Part shown: one piece after another, positions 17,032-24,361 of the stretch
How positions within the stretch are numbered: position 1 is the first letter of the stretch
How the letters are laid out: every line of letters starts with the position of its first letter
DNA from: an uncultured Gemmatimonadota bacterium
GTDB taxonomy: Bacteria > Gemmatimonadota > Gemmatimonadetes > Gemmatimonadales > GWC2-71-9
DNA: 38,648 nt
NCBI GenBank assembly: GCA_946479805.1
Contig: CAMLHP010000003.1
Coordinates: forward strand, 1 to 38,648
Direction of reading: 5' to 3'
Notes under the pieces: model-generated
Told to the model about the DNA's origin: nothing
Database searches by the model: none
The model's input: the letters and a program-made list of their open reading frames with translations, nothing else
Translations under genes and position numbers: made by a program

Positions 17032-18923
17032 CGCGCCTCGAGCGACTCCTCGTGGTGGAGCGCCGCCACCCGCCGGGCGATTCCCTCTGGAGTCAGCCCG
17101 AACGACGCCAGCTGCTCAGCCCGCGGCGCCTGCTCCATGATGCGGTCGGGTACGCCCAACGCCACGACCCGGATCTCCGGGTTGGTGGTCTGCAGCCGCT
17201 CGCTGAGGGTGGCTCCGAAGCCGTTGACTATGGTGCCTTCCTCGATGGTGACCAGTACCTTGTGCGACGCCACCAGCCCATCGAGCATGGACTGGTCCAT
17301 TGGCTTGATGAAGCGGCAGTTGACCACGGCGCAGTCTATTCCCTCGCCCGCCAGCTGCTCGGCCGCGGCCAGCGCAGGCTGCACCATGGTGCCCACCGCA
17401 AGCAGTGCGGTATCCCGGCCCGGGCGAAGCATCTCCCAGCTGCCGTAGGGCACCGCCGGCACCGACGCTGGCGGCTGGGGTTGGGCGGGCGCCTTGTCGC
17501 GCGGATAGCGAACGGTGAAGGGGCCGTCGTGGGCCAGCGCTGTTCGGAGGAGTCCGGTGAGTTCGTCGCCGTCCTTGGGTGCGGTGACCGTCATGCCGGG
17601 AACCGCGAGCAGATATGGAATGTCGTACAGCCCCATGTGGGTCTGGCCGTCTTCACCCACCAGCCCAGCGCGGTCCATGCAGAACACCACCGGCAGGTGC
17701 TGGATTGCGACGTCATGGATGATGTTGTCGTAGGCCCGCTGCAGGAACGTGCTGTAGATGGCGCACACGGGACGTATCCCCTGCGTGGCCAGCCCTGCCG
17801 CGAAGGTGACCGCGTGGCCCTCGGCGATTCCAACATCGAAGAAGCGATCCGGGTGCGCCTTCTGGAACACGGCGGTGCCGGTGCCCGATGGCATGGCGGC
17901 GGTTATTGCCACCACGCGCTTGTCTTCCTTCGCCAGCTGGGTGAGCGAATCGCCAAAAACCTGGGTCCAGGTCGGCGGACCGCTGGCCGGCTTCCGTGCC
18001 TCACCGGTCTCCGGATCGTAGGCCGCCAGGCCGTGCCACTTCTCCTTGTTGGCTTCGGCGTAGGAGAAGCCCTTCCCCTTCTGGGTCAGGACATGGACCA
18101 GCCGGGGCCCGCTCATCTTGCGGACGAACTCCAGCGTCTCGCACAGCTTCTCAACGTCGTGCCCGTCGATGGGACCGAAGTAGCGGAAGCCGAGCTCCTC
18201 GAACAGCATTCCCGGCGACCAGAGGTTCTTGACGCTCTCCTCGACGTTCCGGGCGAATTCGACCACCTTGTCGCCGAACACTTCACCCAGCTTGAGGGTG
18301 ACGCCCTTCACCGCCTCGCGCATGGTGTTGGTGCGGGGATTGGCCACGATGCCACCCAGCATCTTGCTGACCGCACCCACATTGGGCGAGATCGACATCC
18401 CGTTGTCGTTCAGGATGACGATCAGGTCAGTGTCGGAGTGGCCGGCGTTGTTGAGGCCTTCGTACGAGAGGCCGCATGTGAGAGCGCCGTCTCCCAGCAC
18501 CGCCACAACCTTGTTGCTCCCGCCCTGGAGGTCGCGCGCGGTGGCCATGCCCAGCGCCGCGCTCACCGCGGTGCCCGCGTGGCCGGCGCCGAACTGGTCG
18601 TGGGGGCTCTCGGTGCGCTTGAGGAATCCGGAGATGCCCCCTGCCTGGCGCAGCGTGGGGAACTTTTCGTTGCGTCCGGTGAGCAGCTTCCAGGCATATG
18701 CCTGGTGCCCCACGTCCCACACGATCTTGTCGGTTGGGGAATCGAACTCGTGCAGCAGCGCAATCGACAGCTCCACCACGCCCAGGCTGGCTCCGATGTG
18801 GCCGCCGGTGAGCGAGCAGCAGTCGATGAGCCGGTTGCGGATCTCCTCGGCCAGTTCCGGGAGCTGGTCGCGATTCAGCTGCTTCAGGTCCTCAGGACCC
18901 GAAATGTGGTCAAGCAGGCTCAT
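17028..18923 (-). CDS. dxs: 1-deoxy-D-xylulose-5-phosphate synthase
   Basis: First committed enzyme of the MEP isoprenoid pathway: condenses pyruvate and glyceraldehyde-3-phosphate using thiamine diphosphate. 631 residues in three domains. Visible: GGHIGASLG (His42), WDVGHQAYAWKLLTGR (His73), the ThDP motif GDGALTCG...NDNGMSISPNVGA (144-181), the pyrimidine domain with GIAEGHAVTFAAGLA, and a C-terminal transketolase-type domain. Length and motifs are complete. It lies between ispA and nadK; the 18-base gap to ispA contains no promoter, so this is one transcript. The product feeds IspA and ubiquinone/menaquinone side chains. Confidence 0.97.
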   Translation of the reverse strand: MSLLDHISGPEDLKQLNRDQLPELAEEIRNRLIDCCSLTGGHIGASLGVVELSIALLHEFDSPTDKIVWDVGHQAYAWKLLTGRNEKFPTLRQAGGISGFLKRTESPHDQFGAGHAGTAVSAALGMATARDLQGGSNKVVAVLGDGALTCGLSYEGLNNAGHSDTDLIVILNDNGMSISPNVGAVSKMLGGIVANPRTNTMREAVKGVTLKLGEVFGDKVVEFARNVEESVKNLWSPGMLFEELGFRYFGPIDGHDVEKLCETLEFVRKMSGPRLVHVLTQKGKGFSYAEANKEKWHGLAAYDPETGEARKPASGPPTWTQVFGDSLTQLAKEDKRVVAITAAMPSGTGTAVFQKAHPDRFFDVGIAEGHAVTFAAGLATQGIRPVCAIYSTFLQRAYDNIIHDVAIQHLPVVFCMDRAGLVGEDGQTHMGLYDIPYLLAVPGMTVTAPKDGDELTGLLRTALAHDGPFTVRYPRDKAPAQPQPPASVPAVPYGSWEMLRPGRDTALLAVGTMVQPALAAAEQLAGEGIDCAVVNCRFIKPMDQSMLDGLVASHKVLVTIEEGTIVNGFGATLSERLQTTNPEIRVVALGVPDRIMEQAPRAEQLASFGLTPEGIARRVAALHHEESLEAR

Positions 18924-18941
18924 TCGTACGTCCAGAAGAAG

Positions 18942-19847
18942 TCAGGAACTCCTGTTCACAATATAGCGGGCCAGTCCGGCGAGGGTCTCGGCCCGACGCC
19001 CCCCTTCCAGCGATGCCACGGCCTCGGCCGCCAGGCGGTCGGCCTCCGCACGGGCGGCATCCAGACCCAGCACGGAGGCATAGGTGGCCTTGGCAGCCTC
19101 CCGGTCCTTGCCAGCGGTCTTGCCCAGCGTCTCGCTGGTACCGGTCGAGTCCAGCATGTCGTCGGCAATCTGGAAGGCCAGCCCGATGCGCTCGCCGTAG
19201 AGGCCCAGGGCGGACAGCGCCGGCTCCGGCGCCGCTGCAGCCTGGCCTCCGAGGAGACAGGATGCGCGGATGAGCGCGCCCGTCTTTCCCCGATGGACCT
19301 GAACCAGCTCGTCCAGGCTCAGCGTCCGGCCTTCTGCCTCGAGGTCGAGCCACTGGCCGCCCACCATGCCCTCCACACCGCTGGCCCGGAAGAGCTCGGA
19401 CGCCATCCGTCCCAGCACCGTGGCCGATAGTCCGAGTTCGTCGGCCGCTTCGGCCAGCACTTCGGCAGCCACGGGGACCAGCAGGAACCCGGCCCGCGTC
19501 GCGGTCTCGACGTCGAACGCGCGATGAGTTGTGGGCCTGCCGCGGCGGAGGTCATCGTCGTCCATGCATGGCAGGTCGTCGTGCACCAGCGAGTAGGCGT
19601 GCACAGTCTCGAGTGCGGCGAGCACGCCGTCGATGCCATCGCTGGTGCCTCCAGCCCATCGATATGAGGCGAGCGCAAGCGCGGCGCGGATCCGCTTGCC
19701 GGGGCTCCGCAGCGCATACGCCACCGCATCACCCAGCATGCCTCCCTGCCGCTCAGCGACGCGCGTGGCCCAGCTGTCGAGCCGCCGGTCAGCGCGATCG
19801 CGCGCGTCGGCCAGGAGTGATGTGACCGGATCAGAGGTCGAGATCAT
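18942..19847 (-). CDS. ispA: Short-chain polyprenyl diphosphate synthase (farnesyl/geranyl diphosphate synthase type)
   Basis: Trans-prenyl transferase that condenses IPP with allylic diphosphates. 301 residues from ATG 19847; the upstream frame is non-homologous. The first Asp-rich motif is LVHDDLPCMDDDDLRRGRPTTH (Asp90, Asp91, Asp96, in the DDxxxxD form of bacterial type II FPP synthases), and the second is FQIADDMLD. GQWLDLEAEG and HRGKTGALIRAS are also present. A small Tyr/Ser pair before the first motif (HAYSLVHDD) fits a C15 product. The start overlaps xseB by 17 bases. The xseB-ispA-dxs order is a common bacterial arrangement. Confidence 0.95.
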   Translation of the reverse strand: MISTSDPVTSLLADARDRADRRLDSWATRVAERQGGMLGDAVAYALRSPGKRIRAALALASYRWAGGTSDGIDGVLAALETVHAYSLVHDDLPCMDDDDLRRGRPTTHRAFDVETATRAGFLLVPVAAEVLAEAADELGLSATVLGRMASELFRASGVEGMVGGQWLDLEAEGRTLSLDELVQVHRGKTGALIRASCLLGGQAAAAPEPALSALGLYGERIGLAFQIADDMLDSTGTSETLGKTAGKDREAAKATYASVLGLDAARAEADRLAAEAVASLEGGRRAETLAGLARYIVNRSS

Positions 19848-20112
19848 CGGTGCCCAGTACGCCACCAGCCTGCTCCAGCACCTGCTGGACCCGCAGCTCC
19901 GCCTGCTCCAGCCGGGCACGCGCAGCCCTGAGGCGGATAACGCCCTCCTCGAAGAGCACGAGCGCCCGGTCGAGATCGACATCGTTGCCCTCCAGCTGGC
20001 GCACTATCGTTTCCAGCCTGGCGATTGCCTGATCCAGGGTTTCCTCTCCGTCGGCACCGGCGCCAGCACCTGTGGCGTCCGGCTGCGTCTGGCGTCCACG
20101 CGGCTTGCTCAT
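19831..20112 (-). CDS. xseB: Exodeoxyribonuclease VII small subunit
   Basis: Small helical subunit of ExoVII, which degrades single-stranded DNA in both directions. 93 residues. The core ETLDQAIARLETIVRQLEGNDVDLDRALVLFEEGVIRLRAARARLEQAELRVQ (about 24-76) is the standard two-helix hairpin. The first 22 residues are a Gly/Ala-rich extension, and the tail ends GTDDLDL. The start ATG overlaps the xseA stop by 4 bases, which couples production of the two subunits; several small subunits bind one large subunit. Confidence 0.94.
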   Translation of the reverse strand: MSKPRGRQTQPDATGAGAGADGEETLDQAIARLETIVRQLEGNDVDLDRALVLFEEGVIRLRAARARLEQAELRVQQVLEQAGGVLGTDDLDL

Positions 20113-21263
20113 GTGCCCTCCTCGACCCTCGCTGCGATGCGGCCATCCCAGAGCCGCAAGCGGAACGGATCTCCTTCGGTGAAGTCGGCTGTGCGAGACA
20201 GAACCCGTCCGTCGGCGCCCTGGGCGACGGCGTAACCCCGCTCGAGCACCCGGAGCGGACTCAGCGCGTCGAGCGTCGCACCAGCGCGCTCAAGCTGGTG
20301 GCGGCGGCGGACGATGGTGGCCTCCATGGCGGCGCGATACCTGTCCCCGTAGCGCTCCACCCGCTCGGCGGCCAGCCGGCAGCGCCGCGAGAGCAGGGAC
20401 GCGAGCCGGACGCCCGCGTCATCCAGCTCGCGACGAACCGACCTCACGTCGGGGAGCGCCAGTTCCATCGCGGCAGACGGGGTGGCCGCGCGCATGTCCG
20501 CCACCAGGTCGGTGAGCGAGATGTCGGTCTCGTGTCCCACTGCCGAAATGGTGGGTACACTGACTGCGGCGAGCGCCCGGCATACGATCTCGGCATTGAA
20601 GGCGGCGAGGTCCTCGCGCGCTCCCCCACCCCGGCCCACCACACAAAGGTCGAGCGCGTCCAGGCGGTTGACCAGCGCCAGTGCCCGTGCGATCGACTGG
20701 GGCGCATCCGCACCCTGGACCCGGGCCGGTACCACCAGCAGCGACGCAAGGGGCCACCGCTTTCTCGTCACGGTGACGATGTCGCGCAGTGCAGCGCCAT
20801 CGGTGCTCGTCACGACGGCGATGCGTACCGGATACGCGGGAAGGCCCCGCTTTCTCGAAGGATCGAGCAGGCCGTCCTTGAGCAGCACCGCCTTCACCCG
20901 CTCGAGTTCGCGCTGGGCTGCGCCCATTTGCGAAGTGGGCAGGATGAGCCTGGCGGTGAAGCGGAACTCGGACTTTTCCTCCCAGAGCCCCGCGCGGCCA
21001 AAGACGTATACTTCGGTCCCGTCCGCGAGCACCGCCTTCGACTTGACGTCGTTGCGCCAGAGGACGCACTTCATCTGGCTGGCGGCGTCGCGCAGGGTGA
21101 AGTAGTGATGCCCGCTCTTCCAGATCCGGTACTCGGTTACCTCTCCCCGGACCCACATGTCGCGCAGGCCCTGCCGGAGAAGCTGCGAGGCAGTGCGCGC
21201 GACGTCCGAAACAGAGACGACCTCGTCGGGAGGTGATCCCTCGGGGGCGGAGAAAAGGTCCAT
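20109..21263 (-). CDS. xseA: Exodeoxyribonuclease VII large subunit
   Basis: Catalytic subunit of ExoVII. 384 residues. An N-terminal OB fold (SQLLRQGLRDMWVRGEVTEYRIWKSGHHYFTLRDAASQMKCVLW, ~26-69) precedes the catalytic domain, which carries VVTSTDGAALRDI, GRGGGAREDLAAFN and the long conserved block SAVGHETDISLTDLVADMRAATPSAAMELA. A coiled-coil arm and C-terminal LSPLRVLERGYA follow. It is shorter than the E. coli protein, mainly in the coiled coil, as in many non-enteric bacteria. There is a 36-base gap to folD upstream. Confidence 0.96.
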   Translation of the reverse strand: MDLFSAPEGSPPDEVVSVSDVARTASQLLRQGLRDMWVRGEVTEYRIWKSGHHYFTLRDAASQMKCVLWRNDVKSKAVLADGTEVYVFGRAGLWEEKSEFRFTARLILPTSQMGAAQRELERVKAVLLKDGLLDPSRKRGLPAYPVRIAVVTSTDGAALRDIVTVTRKRWPLASLLVVPARVQGADAPQSIARALALVNRLDALDLCVVGRGGGAREDLAAFNAEIVCRALAAVSVPTISAVGHETDISLTDLVADMRAATPSAAMELALPDVRSVRRELDDAGVRLASLLSRRCRLAAERVERYGDRYRAAMEATIVRRRHQLERAGATLDALSPLRVLERGYAVAQGADGRVLSRTADFTEGDPFRLRLWDGRIAARVEEGT

Positions 21264-21299
21264 GATCGCTGCGAATGCGGGACGCCGGCCGGCGCCCGG

Positions 21300-22178
21300 T
21301 CAGGCGAGCTGTTCCGCTGCCTGGAGCGTGTTGCGAAGCAGCATGGCGATGGTCATCGGGCCCACCCCGCCGGGCACCGGGGTGATGGCGGCTGCAACCT
21401 CGCTTACCGGCTCGAAGGCGACGTCACCCACCAGCCGGTGGCCACGGGGGCGTGTGGGATCGGCCACACGGTTGATGCCGACATCGATGACGACGGTGCC
21501 GGGCGAGACCATGTGCGCGGTGACGAACTCCGGCTTGCCGATGGCCACCACCAGGATATCGGCGGTGCGAGTGATGGCAGGCAGGTCCTTCGAGCGTGAA
21601 TGACAGACCGTGACCGTGGCGTTGCCACCGGGCTCGTTCAGGAGGAACAGCGACGCCATCGGCTTGCCGACGATGTTGGAGCGGCCCACTATCACCGCGT
21701 GTGCACCGCTGGTCTCGATGCCGTTCCGCACCAGGAGCTGCTGGACGCCGTACGGAGTGCAGGGCCGGAACGCCGTTGCGTGCCCGGTGGACAGCCGGCC
21801 CACGTTGATGGGGTGGAACCCGTCCACGTCCTTCGCCGGGTCGATCCGGAGCAGCACCGCCTCGGAATCGATATGCTTCGGGAGCGGGAGCTGGACCAGG
21901 ATGCCGTGGATGGCGGGATCGGCGTTGAGCCGGTCTATCGTGCCCAGCAGCGTTTCCTGGGTGATCGTGTCCGGGAACTGGATGGTCTCCGAGTGCATTC
22001 CCGCCTCGATCGTGGCCTTGCCCTTCGATCGCACGTAAACGTGGCTGGCGGGATCCTCGCCCACGATGACCACCGCCAGGCCCGGCCTCAGCCTGCCGGA
22101 CATGCTCGCCACGTCGCCCGCAACCTCGGCCCGGATCTGCTTCGCCAGCGCCGCACCGTCGAGGATGATCGCGCTCAT
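21300..22178 (-). CDS. folD: Bifunctional methylenetetrahydrofolate dehydrogenase/cyclohydrolase
   Basis: Interconverts 5,10-methylene-THF and 10-formyl-THF with NADP. 292 residues from ATG 22178, which overlaps the rny stop by 4 bases; the longer open frame upstream is rejected because it only mirrors rny. Motifs: YVRSKGKA with Tyr48 and catalytic Lys52, QLPLP (96-100), KDVDGFHP, GRSNIVGKP (165-173, nucleotide binding), and TPVPGGVGPMTIAMLL at the C-terminus. Length is normal. It supplies formyl groups for purines and initiator tRNA, fitting an operon full of translation genes. Confidence 0.97.
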   Translation of the reverse strand: MSAIILDGAALAKQIRAEVAGDVASMSGRLRPGLAVVIVGEDPASHVYVRSKGKATIEAGMHSETIQFPDTITQETLLGTIDRLNADPAIHGILVQLPLPKHIDSEAVLLRIDPAKDVDGFHPINVGRLSTGHATAFRPCTPYGVQQLLVRNGIETSGAHAVIVGRSNIVGKPMASLFLLNEPGGNATVTVCHSRSKDLPAITRTADILVVAIGKPEFVTAHMVSPGTVVIDVGINRVADPTRPRGHRLVGDVAFEPVSEVAAAITPVPGGVGPMTIAMLLRNTLQAAEQLA

Positions 22179-23752
22179 CGGGCCACCCCCACTGCCCGGG
22201 TCTCGCGGATCACCACCACCCTGATCTGGCCGGGATACTGGAGCTCGTTCTCGATCTTCTTCGCGATGCTCTCCGAAAGCTCGATGGCGGAAGCGTCGGA
22301 GATCCGGTCGGGAGTCACGATTACGCGCACTTCGCGGCCAGCCTGGATGACATTGCATTTCTCCACACCGTTGAATCCACCGGCTATCTCCTCCAGGCGG
22401 GTGAGCCGCTTCACGTAGGTTTCGAATGCCTCTCGTCTGGCACCTGGGCGGGAACCGGAGATGGCGTCGGCGGCCTGCACCAGGACTGATTCAGCGGAGT
22501 CGTGGGGAACGTCGTTGTGATGGGCCTCGATGCAGTTGATGACTGCGGCGGACTCACCGAAGCGGCGCGCCACGTCGACACCCAGCTCGACGTGAGTGCC
22601 CTCGCTGTTGTGGGTCAACACCTTGCCCACGTCATGCAACAGGCCGCCCCGCTTGGCCAGCGCCACATCGAGCTTGAGTTCCGCCGCCATCATCCCCGCG
22701 AGCCAGGCCACTTCCTTCGAGTGATCGAGAATGTTCTGGCCGTAGGACGTGCGATAACGCATCCTGCCAATGAGCTTGATCAGTTCCGGATGGAGCCCGT
22801 GAATCCCGGTGTCGAAGGCGGCGGACTCGCCCAGCTCCACCAGCTGCTCCTCGAGCTCCTTGCCGCACTTGACCACCAGCTCCTCGATCCGGCCGGGATG
22901 AATCCGCCCGTCCTGGATCAGCAGTTCGAGCGCCCGGCGCGCGGTTTCCCGGCGGATGGGGTCGAAGCACGAAACCACCACGGTATCAGGAGTGTCGTCG
23001 ATGATGACGTCCACGCCGGTGGCCTGCTCGAAGGCGCGGATGTTGCGGCCCTCGCGCCCGATGATCCGGCCCTTCATCTCGTCGCTCGGCAGGGTCACGG
23101 TGCTGACGGTGGTCTCGGCGGTGTGCTCCGCCCCCAGCCGCTGCACCGCCATCGCGATGATGCGGCGGGCGTCCTTGTCGGCGCTGCGGCGGGCCGCCTC
23201 CTTGATGTCACGCGCAAGCGCTGCCGCCTGTCCCCGCGCCTCGTCCTCCACCCGCTGCAGGATCTCCCTCCGGGCATCGGCCACCGACAGTCCCGCCACC
23301 CGTTCGAGCCGGGTCGCGACCTGCTCTTCCCGGCCGTGGAGTTCCTTTTCCCGCTCGGCCAGTTCCCGGTCGCGCCCGACCAGCTTCTGCTCCCGCTCGG
23401 CCTGCTCCCGGTCGCGCGATCGAAGTTCCTCCATCCGCCGGTCCAGCTCGCGACTCTTCTCCTCGGTGCGCCGCTCCTGACGTTCCGCGTCCTCGCGATG
23501 GCGGCGGCCCTCCTGCTCCGCAGCATCGCGCTGGCGCTGCAGCAGTGCGCCCGCTTCGGCTTCGGCGTCGCGCTTGAGCCGGGCAGCGTCGCGTTCCGCA
23601 GCAGACGTGAGGGCGCTCGCTTCGGTGCGGGCCGACTCGAGAAGTCCCTCCCCTTTCCGCCGCTGGCCCCCGATCCAGCCCATTGCGACCAGTCCGGCGA
23701 CCAGCGCACCGGCGAGGGCCGCGGCAATGAGCGCCCAGAGCGGGAAGGTCAC
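22175..23752 (-). CDS. rny: Ribonuclease Y
   Basis: Membrane-anchored endoribonuclease that starts mRNA decay. 525 residues. An N-terminal transmembrane helix (about 5-27, LWALIAAALAGALVAGLVAMGWIGG) is followed by a long, highly charged coiled coil (about 35-190, rich in Arg, Glu and Gln). Then come a KH domain with GRIIGREGRNIR (228-239) and an HD phosphohydrolase domain with the metal-binding HD at 373-374 (LLHDVGK) and a second histidine region EAHHNDV. The C-terminus (SIAKKIENELQYPGQIRVVVIRETR) is the family signature. It overlaps zapA and folD by 4 bases each. Confidence 0.97.
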   Translation of the reverse strand: MTFPLWALIAAALAGALVAGLVAMGWIGGQRRKGEGLLESARTEASALTSAAERDAARLKRDAEAEAGALLQRQRDAAEQEGRRHREDAERQERRTEEKSRELDRRMEELRSRDREQAEREQKLVGRDRELAEREKELHGREEQVATRLERVAGLSVADARREILQRVEDEARGQAAALARDIKEAARRSADKDARRIIAMAVQRLGAEHTAETTVSTVTLPSDEMKGRIIGREGRNIRAFEQATGVDVIIDDTPDTVVVSCFDPIRRETARRALELLIQDGRIHPGRIEELVVKCGKELEEQLVELGESAAFDTGIHGLHPELIKLIGRMRYRTSYGQNILDHSKEVAWLAGMMAAELKLDVALAKRGGLLHDVGKVLTHNSEGTHVELGVDVARRFGESAAVINCIEAHHNDVPHDSAESVLVQAADAISGSRPGARREAFETYVKRLTRLEEIAGGFNGVEKCNVIQAGREVRVIVTPDRISDASAIELSESIAKKIENELQYPGQIRVVVIRETRAVGVAR

Positions 23753-24054
23753 GCCGCGCCCCGCTTCCCGCGCTTGGCGGGCGGCAGCAGCCGGGCCACA
23801 TCCCCGGCCAGCGCTTCAACCCGGTCGGCAATCTCACGGTCCCCGCGCCGAGCCTGAAACAACTCATCGGTGATAGCGAGCGCCGCGAGCACAGCGGCCT
23901 TGTGGCTCTCCACCGACGGCATGCTGTCCCGCACCCGCTTGAGTGCGGCATCGAGGTAGGCGGCAACTTCCCGGGTGTATTCCGGCGGCAGCTCTGACTT
24001 GACGCTGTATTCCTCGCCACCAATCGTCACGCGAACCGCGCTTCGTGCGTTCAT
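23749..24054 (-). CDS. zapA: Cell division protein ZapA
   Basis: FtsZ-associated protein that cross-links protofilaments in the Z-ring. 101 residues from ATG 24054, the start that overlaps the stop of the preceding coiled-coil gene by 4 bases. The N-terminal strand RVTIGGEEYSVKSELPPEYTREVAAYLDAALKRV is the characteristic ZapA globular head. The helix LAALAITDELFQARRGDREIADRVEALAGDVARLL forms the dimerising coiled coil, and the basic tail PAKRGKRGAA ends it. It lies in pheT-X-zapA-rny order; zapA near pheT is also seen in Firmicutes. Confidence 0.9.
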   Translation of the reverse strand: MNARSAVRVTIGGEEYSVKSELPPEYTREVAAYLDAALKRVRDSMPSVESHKAAVLAALAITDELFQARRGDREIADRVEALAGDVARLLPPAKRGKRGAA

Positions 24055-24356
24055 GCAGCTCCTCCCGCCTGCTCTTCGAGGAACGAGATGCGGGTCAGAA
24101 TACCGCGAAGCCGCTCCCGTGCCGCATCGGTGCGCTGGCGCAATGCCTGGTTCTCGTTTTCGAGTTCGACTACCCGCCTGCGCAAGGTCGATGCATCGGC
24201 GCCGGTGGCACCGCCTGCCGACCGCAACTCGGCAAGCTCGGCCTCGGCCTTGAGAGACCGCCGCCGCCATCCCGCAAGTTCATCCAGCAGCGTCCGCACC
24301 AGGGACTCGAGGTCATCGAGCGCGCGCTGGTCCGGACGTTCGTAGGTATATGCCAC
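24051..24356 (-). CDS. Coiled-coil protein coupled to ZapA, unknown function (ZapB/ZauP-like candidate)
   Basis: 101 residues from GTG 24356, with GGAG about 9 bases upstream inside the end of pheT. The short N-terminus VAYTYERPDQ leads into two heptad-rich helices: DLESLVRTLLDELAGWRRRSLKAEAELAEL (about 15-45) and STLRRRVVELENENQALRQRTDAARERLRGILTRISFLEEQ (about 55-96), linked by a Gly/Ala/Thr hinge. There are no membrane segments. The stop overlaps the zapA start by 4 bases. I recognise no named family. Coiled-coil partners of ZapA exist in Proteobacteria (ZapB; ZauP, encoded with zapA in Caulobacter), so a Z-ring role is plausible inference. The start is less certain than the frame. Confidence 0.75.
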   Translation of the reverse strand: MAYTYERPDQRALDDLESLVRTLLDELAGWRRRSLKAEAELAELRSAGGATGADASTLRRRVVELENENQALRQRTDAARERLRGILTRISFLEEQAGGAA

Positions 24357-24361
24357 GTGGT

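Noticed and set aside
16884..19430. An 848-residue plus-strand open frame opposite nadK, dxs and ispA
   Set aside because: It is an antisense shadow of GC-rich coding sequence. Its translation is Arg/His/Gly-rich with no domain, while the minus strand encodes complete Dxs, NadK and IspA.
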